Of a stretch of DNA of 64,000 nucleotides, positions 11,521 through 21,731 are shown piece by piece (position 1 is the first letter of the stretch; each line of letters opens with the position of its first letter). The DNA is from Miscanthus floridulus (Eukaryota; Streptophyta; Magnoliopsida; Poales; Poaceae), in the NCBI RefSeq assembly GCF_019320115.1, contig NC_089582.1, positions 120,387,856 to 120,451,855 of the forward strand, read 5' to 3'. The notes under the pieces are model-generated. The model was not told where the DNA came from and ran no database searches. It saw nothing but the letters and a program-made list of their open reading frames with translations. The position numbers were made by a program, and so were the translations under genes.

Positions 11521-11825
11521 GTCTATTTATGTTTCAACTTTCAACTTGTATGGTAGTGCGATTTTCAATCCTGAACTACAAAATCAGGTAGCAGATGCTC
11601 TCTAAATTTTTTTGGTCTACTAACTGGTTTAAAGGAGAGGTTTTTGTTTTTTTCCTCTAAAGGAACTATTTTAACCTCTAACATTGATAGGCAACTTATC
11701 TAAAACATGAAACCAGTACCATTTTTTCTAAAGATGTTATCTATTTGTTAGTGCTGTAAAATTGATAGCCAATTTATCTTATAATTCAAAAAAAAGAAAC
11801 AAGTACCGAATCTTACTAAATTATA

Positions 11826-11991
11826 CTCCTTCCATTTCACATTATATGACGTTTTGACTCTTTAAGATAGATATATACTATGTCTAGATACATAACAAAA
11901 AAATATATATTTAGAAAACACAAAACATGGAGTATATAATAAAAACCGTGAATTTTAGAAAAGTCAAAACAACCTTTAAGTTAGAATGGAG
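11826..11991. mobile_element. Stowaway MITE, 166 bp
   Basis: The ends CTCCTTCCATTTCACATTAT and the AAGTTAGAATGGAG right end are inverted repeats that extend inward to GTTTTGAC/GTCAAAAC. TA duplications lie at 11824-11825 and 11992-11993. Confidence 0.75.
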
Positions 11992-12110
11992 TAAATGCCA
12001 ATTAGGATCAGCGGGAAAACTAGAAACCGACATGACGACAATGGAACTTTGGCATTGCACTACTCATACATTCACACCATTGCAATGGTGCACTATTTAA
12101 TTTCACGTTA

Positions 12111-12249
12111 GGCCTTGTTTGGATGCACATCTATCCACATCAACCTACATGTGTTGAGGTGAATTGAAGTGGAAATTAGTTTAAGTTCTACTCTACTCCA
12201 CCTCAATACATGTGGACTGAGGTGGATACATGTGCATACAAACAAGGTC
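12111..12249. mobile_element. Tourist-like (PIF/Harbinger) MITE, 139 bp
   Basis: Termini GGCCTTGTTTGGATGCACAT and ATGTGCATACAAACAAGGTC are nearly perfect inverted repeats. TTA target duplications are at 12108-12110 and 12250-12252, the PIF/Harbinger signature. Confidence 0.85.
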
Positions 12250-12305
12250 TTACTATATTTTATTTCCACTAGACGTGTAAATAGGAGAAAAAGAAACATG
12301 GCTAT

Positions 12306-12309
<4 letters not shown>

Positions 12310-12385
<76 letters not shown>
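12310..12385. repeat. (AT)38 microsatellite
   Basis: An uninterrupted alternating AT tract of 76 bases, preceded by GGAC and followed by GGGCC. Confidence 0.98.
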
Positions 12386-12387
<2 letters not shown>

Positions 12388-13021
12388 GCCGTTGCCAATT
12401 GCCATCTACCACGACGGGTGGATGAACTATGCATGGACGCTGCAGAACACCACTGCGCGGTACAGCAGCGCGCCTTTGCGGCTCTGCATAAGTACCCACC
12501 AGTCAGTTACTGCTACACTAGGCTGCGAGACTGCTAACCATGCTGGCCACGCGCGTCTCCGAGCCCTGTTTCTTAAGCGTTGGCGTCACAGCCTGCAGGT
12601 TCCACGTCGTGGACGTTCCTCTGGTCCTCCGTTTCAGCTCTGCATGCAAAGGGAAAACAAATTTCCAGCTGCGTCAGCAATTAACCAGCGGCGCCGTACC
12701 GTTAGCTTCCCTTCCTGGCTTCCTGCACTTGTTCCCATCTCTTTTAGTTTTGCAACTTCTGGGATGGGAAAACACACGGCAGATCGATGCATTGTCGGTT
12801 TTTTTTTCTTATTTGTGAGGATTAATTAGACCTTAAAAATTGTTGCTGATTCTCCTGTTTGCATCGACACTCATGGTGTCGGCTTGTAATAGGCCTTTTT
12901 TTTTTTACTTCTTAGTAAGTACTTAATAAAGCATTAACGATGGGAAAGACACTGCTGAGCTTAGCTATAAGAAAATCTTGAAGCCCAAAAGTCGACCATG
13001 AGTGATCCAAACAGATGTAGA
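12386..13021. other. No recognised gene
   Basis: Mixed-composition DNA. Open frames of up to about 145 codons exist on the plus strand but show no recognisable domain and no coding-like composition. Confidence 0.5.
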
Positions 13022-13204
13022 GCCTTTTTGGCATGGCTTATGTCGGCTTCGTCTATTTTGCGCAAATCGAGACATTGTAGCGTGAAGCCATTTTGTAAGT
13101 CGGGGTTAAAATGAACTAGAAGCCGAAAAAGCCAGTTTTTCTGGCTTCACCGGCTTTGGCTTCATCGGTGAAGCCGTTTTGAATAAGCCGTGCCAAATGA
13201 GGCC
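13022..13204. mobile_element. MITE, 183 bp, 5-bp target duplication
   Basis: Left end GCCTTTTTGGCATGGCTTAT and right end AATAAGCCGTGCCAAATGAG are inverted repeats. GTAGA occurs directly outside at 13017-13021 and 13205-13209. Confidence 0.7.
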
Positions 13205-13805
13205 GTAGAGTAGCTTCGTTCTTATTCTTTTGAGGCGGGATATATGTATATACGTGTAGCTAGGTTTCACTTTTCTGTGGGATCAAACCAAACAAATCAA
13301 ACAACGAGAAGCTGATGGTGAGCAGCCCCTGATCCCTGATGGTGGGCTAACGAGCTGTGTAATATTTTTTTGACACTGGTCCTTCTAGTTTGTGGCGATG
13401 ACAACGGATGTGGTCCCATCATATCTGCACAAACACAATACTCCTTCCAAAGTCACTCCCGAAAACAGGGATTGTCTTGTCACCTATCTTACCATGAGCA
13501 ATGGACCTGCTACCTGTATCGTCAGTCCAGCTATGAAAATCTGTGTTTTTAGTTACCGAACTTAATTAGTGGACCTCACGTGAGCTATGGAAGAGCTTAT
13601 AGACGGATATATTATACCTAACCTCAAGTCGACTACGACCGTACATGTTTAATAATTGTTCTTTTGTTTCACAAGATCATCTATTTGGTAGCTTTTTTTT
13701 CTCTCTCTGCACGGCTCCACGCAGCTCTCCTGTTCGCGCAGCTACGAGAATACGATATGGTACAACCAAAATGAGCTGCTCTTGCCAAACCACAAACGAA
13801 ATACC
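13205..13805. other. No recognised gene
   Basis: AT-leaning intergenic DNA without an ORF of note or a recognisable repeat. Confidence 0.5.
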
Positions 13806-13938
13806 ATGTTCGCTAGTCTAAAACTTAGCTGAAACTGGCTGAAAACACTGTTCTGACTGAATTGCTGTGAGAAAAAAAACTATTTCGACTAAAAAAAGAA
13901 GCCGAACAAGTCGAATATGGGGTAAGCCGAACAGAACT
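13806..13938. mobile_element. MITE, GTTCG-type (second subgroup)
   Basis: Sister of 8001-8137: it starts TGTTCGCTAGTC, contains AACTGGCTGAAAACACTGTT and ends AAGCCGAACAGAAC. Confidence 0.6.
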
Positions 13939-14080
13939 ATAGTCAGGAAAAAGTGGCCAGTCTCGTCGCTGCCGCTACGCAGGTCCCATATATCATACCT
14001 GGTGCTGAAAGCGTAAGCGAAGCTTTATCTTTTGGTACAAATCTCTGTCGTCCGTCAGATTCTTTCTCCAGATTCTCTTC

Positions 14081-14180
14081 GTTAAGCCATGGCTAAAAGT
14101 ACCGTTGACTAATTTATTGTGAGAGAAAAATATTGTTCATTGACTAAAAAAATACGGTTTACAAATCAAACGAACAGGGC
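14081..14180. mobile_element. MITE remnant, GTTCG-type
   Basis: Contains TTTATTGTGAGAGAAAAATA and ends AAATCAAACGAACAGGGC, matching the right half and terminus of the group. The left end is degraded. Confidence 0.45.
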
Positions 14181-14412
14181 GATGATCTTGATCACGTATT
14201 CCCTCGAGTCCCAGCAGCCTCCGCGGGCAAAGCAGAGGCAGCAGACTGGCAGGAGCACGTAATCACTTTTATGAATGACAGTACCCAGTCTGATGCTGGA
14301 TTGGTCACGGGCTGACGTTTGATAGACCAACGATGGCGCGTAACAGACTCGAGTCTCTTGGTTTGAAAGTTTTTTTTTTTTTACTGGAGAGGCCAAAGCC
14401 CCCTACAGGGAT

Positions 14413-14418
14413 TTTATT
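14413..14418 (-). terminator. AATAAA polyadenylation signal downstream of ECH2 copy A
   Basis: On the minus strand AATAAA lies about 256 bases after the ECH2 copy A stop codon at 14674-14676. Placement as the 3' end signal is inferred. Confidence 0.35.
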
Positions 14419-14920
14419 TAGCTAATAAAAACAAGCAAGCAAGCAGTACAGAGTAGTGTTCAGGAAACAAAGAAAGAATGGTTTGAAACCTTTTCTTTAC
14501 CCCGACTTAACAACACAGCAATTTCTTATCGAGTACAGTACGAATGTGTTATGTGCAGACCCGTACAAGACTTCTGGCTATCATTACAGTGGCAGCCCAC
14601 CTCGTGCAGCAACTCTCAATTTATCACAACCAATGCTTTCAGCGGGCACCAAATAAGAAACAAATTCTTTTACCTACAATGATGAGGGGATGTGTTGGAG
14701 CAACACGTATCCAGAGAGCACGGCACAGTTCCGCTCCTTCACCTTCGTTTGGTAGTGCACCCTGCAAAGGCCGAATCATTTTCGTGAGCAAGGAATATGA
14801 GCAGCAGGTGCAGAGTTCAGCTGTGGCCAGAATAGCAGTTATTACTTCTGGCCGTCGAGCCACATTTCGGTGGATAACGTTTCCCCGGGGTAGACGTGCA
14901 GAAGGAACCGGCCGAAGATG

Positions 14921-14948
14921 CCCTTCACTGCCGTCCCTTCACTGCCGT
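14921..14948. repeat. Perfect 14-bp tandem duplication in an ECH2 exon
   Basis: CCCTTCACTGCCGT is present twice, at 14921-14934 and 14935-14948. One copy encodes the expected TAVKG on the minus strand; the second shifts the frame by two. Confidence 0.95.
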
Positions 14949-14973
14949 CGGTTCACCGTAGCAGAAAGATTTT

Positions 14974-15095
14974 CAGCCTGTTCGCTTGTTGGTTTCAGCC
15001 AGCCCAAATCAATCAGTCAACAGTGTTTTCCTCTCACAACAAACCAGCACCGGTCAGCTCAAACCAGCCCAGAAACCAAACCAGCGAACAGGCCG
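14974..15095. mobile_element. MITE inside an ECH2 copy A exon
   Basis: Ends CAGCCTGTTCGCTTGTTGG and CCAGCGAACAGGCCG are inverted repeats. TTT flanks it at 14971-14973 and 15096-15098. Removing the element and one TTT reconnects the coding sense between the RAVI and KSFCYG parts of the exon, so this is a clean insertion in coding sequence. Confidence 0.9.
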
Positions 15096-15346
15096 TTTAT
15101 GACCGCGCGAGCAGCGAATCCTAGGGTGCAGAGACCGTGCAGGATTGGACGAGTGAACCTGCAAAAGCTCCTATCAGACAAAATCTTCAGTAAAGAACCA
15201 AAGCTTCATGCATGGAAAGCTGAGTCCAGGTAAAGGGGGGGATCTTGCAGTACTTTTGTCAGATCATGTAAATAAACAGAACAGAAATATTTCACTCGGA
15301 AGATCAAGTCATCATTGGAATATAAAGAGCGCCGAGACATTTCACC

Positions 15347-15661
15347 GGGATTCTAGTTCATATCAGAATGAAGGAAAAGGACTCAGAACCTAAAATTCAT
15401 GCTTAGCATTCTGGCATCAACGAATCCTTCATTTTTTTACTAAAAGATCCAAACCAATGTCAGTGTGTCTGGTAAGTGCTAACCCTGGACTACCGTAGAA
15501 CACTGGTTGCTGGGATTCAAGTTCATCTCAAATGAGGGGAAATGACTCGGAACCTGAAGTCCATGGCATCAAGGAATCCTTCATTTTCGTCTAAAACATC
15601 CAAACCAATGTCAGTGCGTCTGATAAGTGCTAACCATGGACTAATGTAGAACACTGGTTTC
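15347..15661. repeat. Tandem duplication, two units of about 165 bp
   Basis: Unit one starts at 15347 and unit two at 15512, each opening GGGATTC(T/A)AGTTCAT and ending GAACACTGGTT. The units differ at many positions, so the duplication is old. It lies in an intron of ECH2 copy A. Confidence 0.8.
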
Positions 15662-15787
15662 TTTATCAAAAAAGAAAAGAAAAAAGTGGAAAACTGGTTG
15701 CCCCTTTTATTTCAGAGGTAAGGATGTAAGTTAATACAGCAAGTGAGAGCTGGAGCCCTGCTGTTAATACTCCGTATAATGCTTTTA

Positions 15788-16013
15788 CAGTGTGTTTGGT
15801 TTGCGGATTTGGTTCATGCGGCATGAGTTTAATTAGAATGGGTCGGTCCGGCATTTTTTTCGGAATGAACTCATCCTGCGGAATCACTATCACAGGAGTA
15901 CTACACGGTGACGGATGATGTGAATCCCCTGACGCAAACGAAGCAGCTCGAGGAGGTTCGGTTTCTGGATCGGATAGCTCTGCATGGAGACATTCCACTA
16001 ACCAAACACGCTG
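15788..16013. mobile_element. MITE with hAT-like CAGNG ends
   Basis: The left end CAGTGTGTTTGGTT and right end AACCAAACACGCTG are inverted repeats. CAGNG termini are typical of hAT elements. I could not recognise an 8-bp target duplication. Intronic in ECH2 copy A. Confidence 0.6.
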
Positions 16014-18889
16014 CTAGGTAATTAGTTACCTGCTTCCTGAGATTCTCTAATAGGTGCTTAACTTGGACAAGTGCTAAGAAAGAATAGGCTGAAAGCCTGA
16101 AACTGAGAGCTTCTCAGTCCAACATCTACCCCCAAATACTTCCTCAATGTCACTAAATACAAAGATAGATAGCAATCTGAAGGGGCATACCCGGCAAGCT
16201 GTGCAATATCAGGGTCTGAATGCAAAGGATTGTAATCCCCAGATAGCCTGTATAATAATGCCTGATTAAAAAAAGGAAAGAATTAGGCTTTGCATAACAA
16301 CACTCATGTAAACAAACTGAGAAACCGATTTCATTTGCAAAAAAAAAAAAAAAAAAAAAAACTTGTTCACTTGGGGTCTTGGCCAAATAACACAGAACTT
16401 AAACCAATTGAAAGCATAGACACTGAATTGTACTATGAATGAGACCAGTAGGAAGGACACATTAATCCATCAAAACAGGCTATACAAAAAGTTATCACAG
16501 TGTGAGATATGAGTTGTGCCTTATTAGCATCAAAGACGAGTTATTGTGGTACTGCACAAGCAAATAAAGTAACGTGCCTGGGATTGCTTTGTTTGGTCAT
16601 CATATACTGCAGAAGGTGCCGAATTGGGAATAGAAATGCGAGAAACTTGATTAGCAGGATAAGTAGCATATGAGTATGGTCGCGAAGAGTCTAAAAACCC
16701 TCCAGCACCACGCAAGTAGATAGTACTCCTGCATTACAAACTAAGATAACTGCATTGTTCTTTTTGTAGGTTATGGTGCTCTATTGGGAGTCTGAAATAA
16801 AATGGGCATCATATTGACCTGTTCATGCATAAAATTTCACCGGACTCTTTGAGGCTTGTGGTAGTTTCGAGCTCAAGAACAGTTGCTTTCCCTGCACATT
16901 AAAATAGCGCCTCAGTAAAATCAATTCAATGAAATCCCTGGAGTATTTTGGCAGAAGGATGCCAGATCAGTGGTGAAATCGTTTAAGGGATGCCATTTAT
17001 GATGATTAAAACTCAAGGTGCTAAGTAGTACTTTGGCAGTTTGACAAAAAATTACTGCAAGAGTGGATGGCGGGCACTTTAAGCAGAGGGATAAATTGAA
17101 AGGACCAACTTAATAGTTACACATGATGTAGTTGATAAATAAAGATCTTTTTTCACTAGAACCCTTCATTCCTCCAAGAACAAAGCTGCAACTTCAAAAT
17201 TCTACTGCAACAAAACTATCACAGGAAGGATTACGCTATACTGTTCTTCGTTATGGTTTTATGGAAATGATTTGTAGCTTTATGACGTGTGTCATTCATT
17301 GCTGTGCAAAAAATAAAATCTGTGGTTCTTATTATCTCAAGATGGACAATTGTTAGTCTATAACAAAATGCTGGAACTTTCCCCCCTAGTTCAACCAAAT
17401 GTTAAATATTTCATATCAAGAAATAACATGAGTCAGAGCTACCATAAAAATGAGTTGAAATAGGGAAACATGGACATTAATTTCAAGGATGAAAAAAAGC
17501 AAGGAGCCTGATGATAAAAAAGTATTGTATCATTCAGTCAGTAACAAATTTATCAATTCAGGTTGGGTGGGGAGCAAGTACCTTTGTCGTGCAAACCAGC
17601 TACTTGAACCTTGTTTACAACCTGAACAATAAATACAAGAAGACAATTGCTTCTGTAAGTTGAAACCAAAGATGGGCCGCTCAAGAATGTTTCATCCTAA
17701 ATGCTGAATAAAACAAGAAAATTGAGCATTACTGTAATCATTCTATTTAGAGGACATCATCAACATTAGCCATTGCATTGACCTACCCATAGTCATAACT
17801 AATGATCATGCAAAAATAAATCGAAAACAATCCAGTTTAGATGAGATGAAACTCCAGTTGGTTAGCCCACATCCAAAGGAACCGATCTAGCCATTTCTGG
17901 ACAGGAAGTCTGAAACTCTCATAAATAATGCTTTTAATCACCAAAATGCCTATACCATGTATAATCTCCCTGCACAAAGATATTAACACAAACTTTGGAG
18001 AACTGTAAAGCTACTTACACTGACATACGAAGGGATTGGCCTATAGATCTATATGTATTGTTGACCATGCAGTAGAAGGCTTGCATCAAAGCTGGAGAAC
18101 AGAAAATAAGGTAAATTATCGTAACAATAAATGTACACTCAGAATGTTGACCAATTTGACCTGACAAAACCTGAACACTGCGCACCTATGGAAATGAAAA
18201 ACAAGGGCCAAGAAGAATTGCAGCAGAACACATAATAGAGAGGGTCAATGTCAAAAGCTATTGCTTTATGTAACTCTTACTTAAGGCCAGGTACATCAAC
18301 AAATCCAAGCCCATTGCTGTTCTTGTTGGGGAATAAAGAAACAAAAGTAGGAAGGACCTGCATTTTAATGAAAAAAACAAAGATATTAGTGTATTTGTCA
18401 GGTTTATAAACCCGGGGTCCCTCGCGGACCGGCTTCCCAATAAAGGCTCGGTCCAAGCAGACAACGCGCAACTCATGGGCCGGCCCAAGTATCTGAACAA
18501 CAGGCCAGAAGGGCGATCCAATCACCGACCGGAAGGCCTAGCCGAGGAGGAGCGACGCCCGTTTTCCGACTCCGGGCCACCTCTCCGACCGGAGCACTCG
18601 CTTCGATCTCCAGCCCGCCGCCGAACGACCTCTCCGACCGAAAGGCCTGGCCAAAACACTACTTCCGACTCCGACCCCACGTCTTCGACCGGGGTACTTA
18701 AAAACCCTACTCATTGCTCTTCTCCGACTAGCGCAACCAGAGCCGACTGCGACCAACCGACCGGGGACGTCCGCTCGGAAAGGACCAGGAAACGAACGGA
18801 CAAAGCAAAGCAAGGCACACAAGTCAAACCACGATACCAGGGACCGTACCCTGTACACCTGAGAAACAATACTCTGCAACCTCCCTGAC

Positions 18890-19180
18890 AAACAGTGTTG
18901 TAGGCGCCGATATTTTCCCTACAGTATTATGGGCGTCATTAACTCCCATACGGTAAGGCTCCCCCCACATGCCTTTGGGCATCGACAGTGTTGTGGGCGC
19001 CAGCATTTACCGTACCGAGTGAACATGGTGAAACCCCTCACATGTCTCTGGGCATCAACAGTATAGCAGGTACCGACATCTGCCATACCCGAACAAAACG
19101 ACGCAACCTCCCACGTGCATCCGACATCCAACAGTATTGTGGACGCCTACCATCATCCTGTACCCGCCGACATGGGCAAC
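18890..19180. repeat. Diverged tandem repeat inside the LTR
   Basis: The word (T/A)C(G/A)ACAGT(G/A)TTGTGG(G/A)CGCC recurs at intervals of roughly 60-110 bp, each time followed by a CCNTACCN segment. The LTR at 26048 has a related AACAGTATTGTGGGCG block. Confidence 0.55.
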
Positions 19181-19235
19181 AAGGCTCAGAAGCATACGTA
19201 CTCTCTCCCTCTCACTTGTAAGGCCATCCCCTTCA

Positions 19236-19243
19236 TCTATAAA
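19236..19243 (+). promoter_or_regulatory. TATA box of the 18396 LTR
   Basis: TATAAAAG within a block (AAGGCCAT...CTTCATCTATAAAAGGGGAT) that is nearly identical to the block around 26758 in the Tat 5' LTR. Confidence 0.6.
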
Positions 19244-19324
19244 AGGGGATGCGCTCTCTCTCCCAACAATCAAGTCATTCCAAATTTATTAGATCGATCA
19301 AGTTCACAACCACAGAACCCCCGT

Positions 19325-20680
19325 TGAAACAATGCTCGGCCCAGCGGCGAAATGTCGCCTGCGCGCCCGCGCTCGCGGTCCAGCAGCGGCACAACAGAGC
19401 GCGCGCACGCCAGCTCCCCCGCGCCCAGGTCGCAACCTGGGCCTGGGCCGGGAATCTCCTTCCCCGCTTGGGCCAGATGTGGCCCGTTCAATCGAAGCCG
19501 TCCATCTTGATCCGACGGACGTCCGTCGTTCTCGCAGGTATAAAAACACTGACCATGGCCGCGCGCCCAAACCCTAGGTCATTCTTCACTTGCTCTTCTC
19601 TCTCTTCGCCGCGGCGTCGGCTCGCTCTCCCACTCTCACTCCGAACCACGATGGCCCGAGAGAGGAGCGTGGTGGCGCCGCCGTGGCGCCCTTCACCGGT
19701 GCATGCGTGCGGCGCCGTCGAGCGGCACCGCGGTGGTGCACTTTGCACCCCACACGCACTGCGGTGGAGACTCTCCCTAAATCCTAGATCTTACTGGCGC
19801 CACCGCGGGTCCCCTCGCTGGAGCGTGCGCTCCCCAGTGGGTGAGCGCGGTGCCGTCGAGCGGTCCTGTGACGCTGCCCTTGGTCGGGGCTCGCGCGCAC
19901 GGCGACGAGCGCGGCTCGACTATCTCCCCGCGTGCCGGCGAGGCGGCGGCGGAGTTTCTTCCTGTGCGACGATGGTGGTGATGGCGGCGAGAAAAACCGG
20001 GTAGGTCTCTTCCCCTCTCCATCCATTCTTCTAGGGTTAGGGTTAGGGTTAGGGTTTTGGGTTGGAGTTCGATCTGATTTGAATCACCTCCTTCTAATTT
20101 CTTCTACTCGGTTTTCTACCCTGATAAGCTAGATCTACGCCTAGTTAGACGATTGATACCATTGATATACTTGACAGGATCATCTAGCCATTGATCTAGC
20201 ATGTATACTGACATTTGGGATAAATAGCGAGTCCATCGGCCGCCTTCGTAGAAGACGAGCTGGCCCTGGGGTTGCTTGTCGGTGGCGCGGTGAAGCCCGA
20301 CGGTGAAGGCGCGGTCGCGGTGGCGGCGGTGCAGAGGCGGCGGTGGCCGGTGGCGGAGCTTCCCATCGCTGGCAACGCCCCCTCTCTAGATCGGCTAGGG
20401 TTAGGATGTCGGTGGGGTGTCTGGCGGCTCAGGTGAACCTCGTGCCTTGTGCCCCAGCGCCTACCTCCCTTTTTATGACGCTGTGCGACGGGGGCCCACC
20501 AACCATGGAGCGGTTGGGCGCCCCCGATAAGGGCGTGGATCCAAGGGCCCAATTGACTGGTGGAGATCAATCTAACAACTTTAGCAACAGCCAACGCCGG
20601 GATTAGTTGGTTAGCTGGCGCTAGCCCATTAAGTTAGATAAGCATATATATGTTAGTCATGAAGACAAGAACACTTGGGA
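19325..20680. other. Unclassified GC-rich segment, probable transposable element piece
   Basis: Unlike its surroundings this is strongly GC-rich. On the plus strand it has TATAAAAA at 19539-19546 followed by a CT-rich leader and AAACCCTAG. On the minus strand TGGTATCA, the core of a tRNA-Met primer site, occurs at about 20155-20162, and CATAAAAAGGGAGG lies near 20470, which would fit a minus-strand LTR at about 20163-20675. Neither reading gives a coding sequence I recognise. It occupies the place where the 3' exons of ECH2 copy B and the 5' exons of copy A should be. Confidence 0.4.
20032..20056 (+). repeat. Short TAGGGT microsatellite
   Basis: Four tandem TAGGGT units. It is too short, and in the wrong repeat type (plants use TTTAGGG), to be called interstitial telomere. 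Confidence 0.9.
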
Positions 20681-21493
20681 TACGGTGCAAACTATACCCT
20701 TGATCCAAGGCAATGGATAGAGATTTATAAACAAGTTGGTTTTATGCAAAATAGTAAAACTCTAGTAATATCTCTATAAAAAAAAGCAAAAACAAAAGTC
20801 TAGTAATAATGCTTTTATTCCAAACTGGAACTGAAGATGAGTTGTAACTAGTAGCTAAAGCAACATACCCTGCAGCCTGTGCAAAGATGGGATCTGAATG
20901 CACAGGATGAAAATAGCCAGATAAGCCGCAGAGTAGTGCCTGAACCAACAAAGAGAAACCTCAGAGATTTAAAATAGGACAACTTTGTAACACTTTGATT
21001 AATATTTCCTAATCTGAAGTTGTGTGTCAAATTTGACCAGAGAAAAATGGCACTGCTAAATGTAATAACAGCCTTGAAAGATATTGTGTTAAGGGGAAAA
21101 AAAAGAATTGCAGTATTTGAGATGCCTTCCACATAGGACAGATAAATTCAACAAAACAAATCAAACTACAAAGAAGAGCTGTGTTGCAACAAGTGTACAA
21201 ATAATGGAAATATAAAGATAAGAAGCTCTCCTGCATGTTCGCTAGAAATAATCAATTGCAAATACAACTTCAGAAAGAAATTTACATATGGAATGAAGTA
21301 TCGTGCCTGGGATTTCTGAGTGCGATCTTCATACACAGCAAAAGGTGTGGAATCTGGAAATGTAACATCGGAAACCTCGTTAGAAGGATAAGTGGCATAT
21401 GAGAACGGTTGTGAAGAGTTGGAGAAGCCACCAGCACCACGCAAGTAGATAGTACTCCTGTGCCAGGTGTCGCATCAATGGGTTATTCACTCA

Positions 21494-21731
21494 GGCTGTG
21501 TTTAGTTCCTAAAAAGTTTCCCAAAAAATAATACAGTAACTATCACATCGAATCTTGCGATACGTGCATGGAGCATTAGATATAGACGAAAAAAAACTAA
21601 TTGCACAGTTTGGTTGGAAATCGTGAGACGAACGTTTTGAGCCTAATTAGTCCATGATTGAACACTAATTGCCAAATAAAAACGAAAGTGCTACCGTCGC
21701 CAAATTCTTAAATTTCGCGAACTAAACACGC
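21494..21731. mobile_element. MITE, GTGTTTAGTT termini
   Basis: Left end GGCTGTGTTTAGTTCC and right end GCGAACTAAACACGC are inverted repeats. ACTCA flanks at 21489-21493 and 21732-21736. It shares the CCTAATTAGTCCATGATT core with the 3641 element. Intronic in ECH2 copy B. Confidence 0.7.

Larger units (their letters stand above)
14674..18357 (-). pseudogene. ECH2: ECH2 copy A: peroxisomal enoyl-CoA hydratase 2, decayed
   Basis: ECH2 is the MaoC/hot-dog hydratase that handles (3R)-hydroxyacyl-CoA in plant peroxisomal beta-oxidation of cis-unsaturated fatty acids. Exons (minus): 18281-18357 (VLPTF...), 18019-18091 (LLLHGQQY), 17582-17621, 16819-16891 (GEILCMNR), 16578-16728 (LRGAGGF), 16191-16262 (hydratase motif [11 protein letters not shown] with Asp and His kept), 14846-15158 (RPILHGLCTLGF ... 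GEPTAVKG) and 14674-14761, ending HIPSSL, an SSL-type PTS1. The intron after 16578 uses a GC donor. Defects: TAG at 18049-18051 where copy B has Glu; one extra base in 16191-16262 (72 versus 71 nt in copy B); a MITE at 14974-15095 inside the exon; a 14-bp duplication at 14921-14948. The first exon(s) are absent: an LTR starts 39 bp upstream of the first retained exon. Confidence 0.9.
18396..19324 (+). mobile_element. LTR of the TGTCRGG family (solo or truncated)
   Basis: Starts TGTCAGGTTTATAAACCCGG, like the LTRs at 24068, 26048 and 56935. It runs through GC-rich U3 with CCGACCGGA words and a diverged tandem repeat (about 18890-19180, CGACAGTGTTGTGGGCGCC) to a TATA box at 19236. The right end is unclear because it merges into unrelated GC-rich sequence near 19324. 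GTATT precedes it at 18391-18395, but no matching right copy was found. It cuts off the 5' part of ECH2 copy A. Confidence 0.65.

Noticed and set aside
12169..12537. Open frames encoding long Ile-Tyr runs
   Set aside because: Translation of the AT microsatellite.
14544..15233. 229-codon plus-strand open frame
   Set aside because: It is the opposite strand of ECH2 copy A exons and the MITE; the minus-strand reading matches a known family.
16339..16361. Run of 23 A residues, possible retroposed poly(A) tail
   Set aside because: It lies upstream of an ECH2 exon acceptor on the minus strand as a T tract in an intron; no retrocopy adjoins it.
18475..18888. 137-codon Arg/Pro-rich frame
   Set aside because: It is within the GC-rich U3 of the 18396 LTR; similar frames arise in every copy because of composition.
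20032..20056. Four TAGGGT units suggesting interstitial telomere
   Set aside because: Only 25 bases, and the repeat is not the plant TTTAGGG type; it lies in a GC-rich transposon-like segment.
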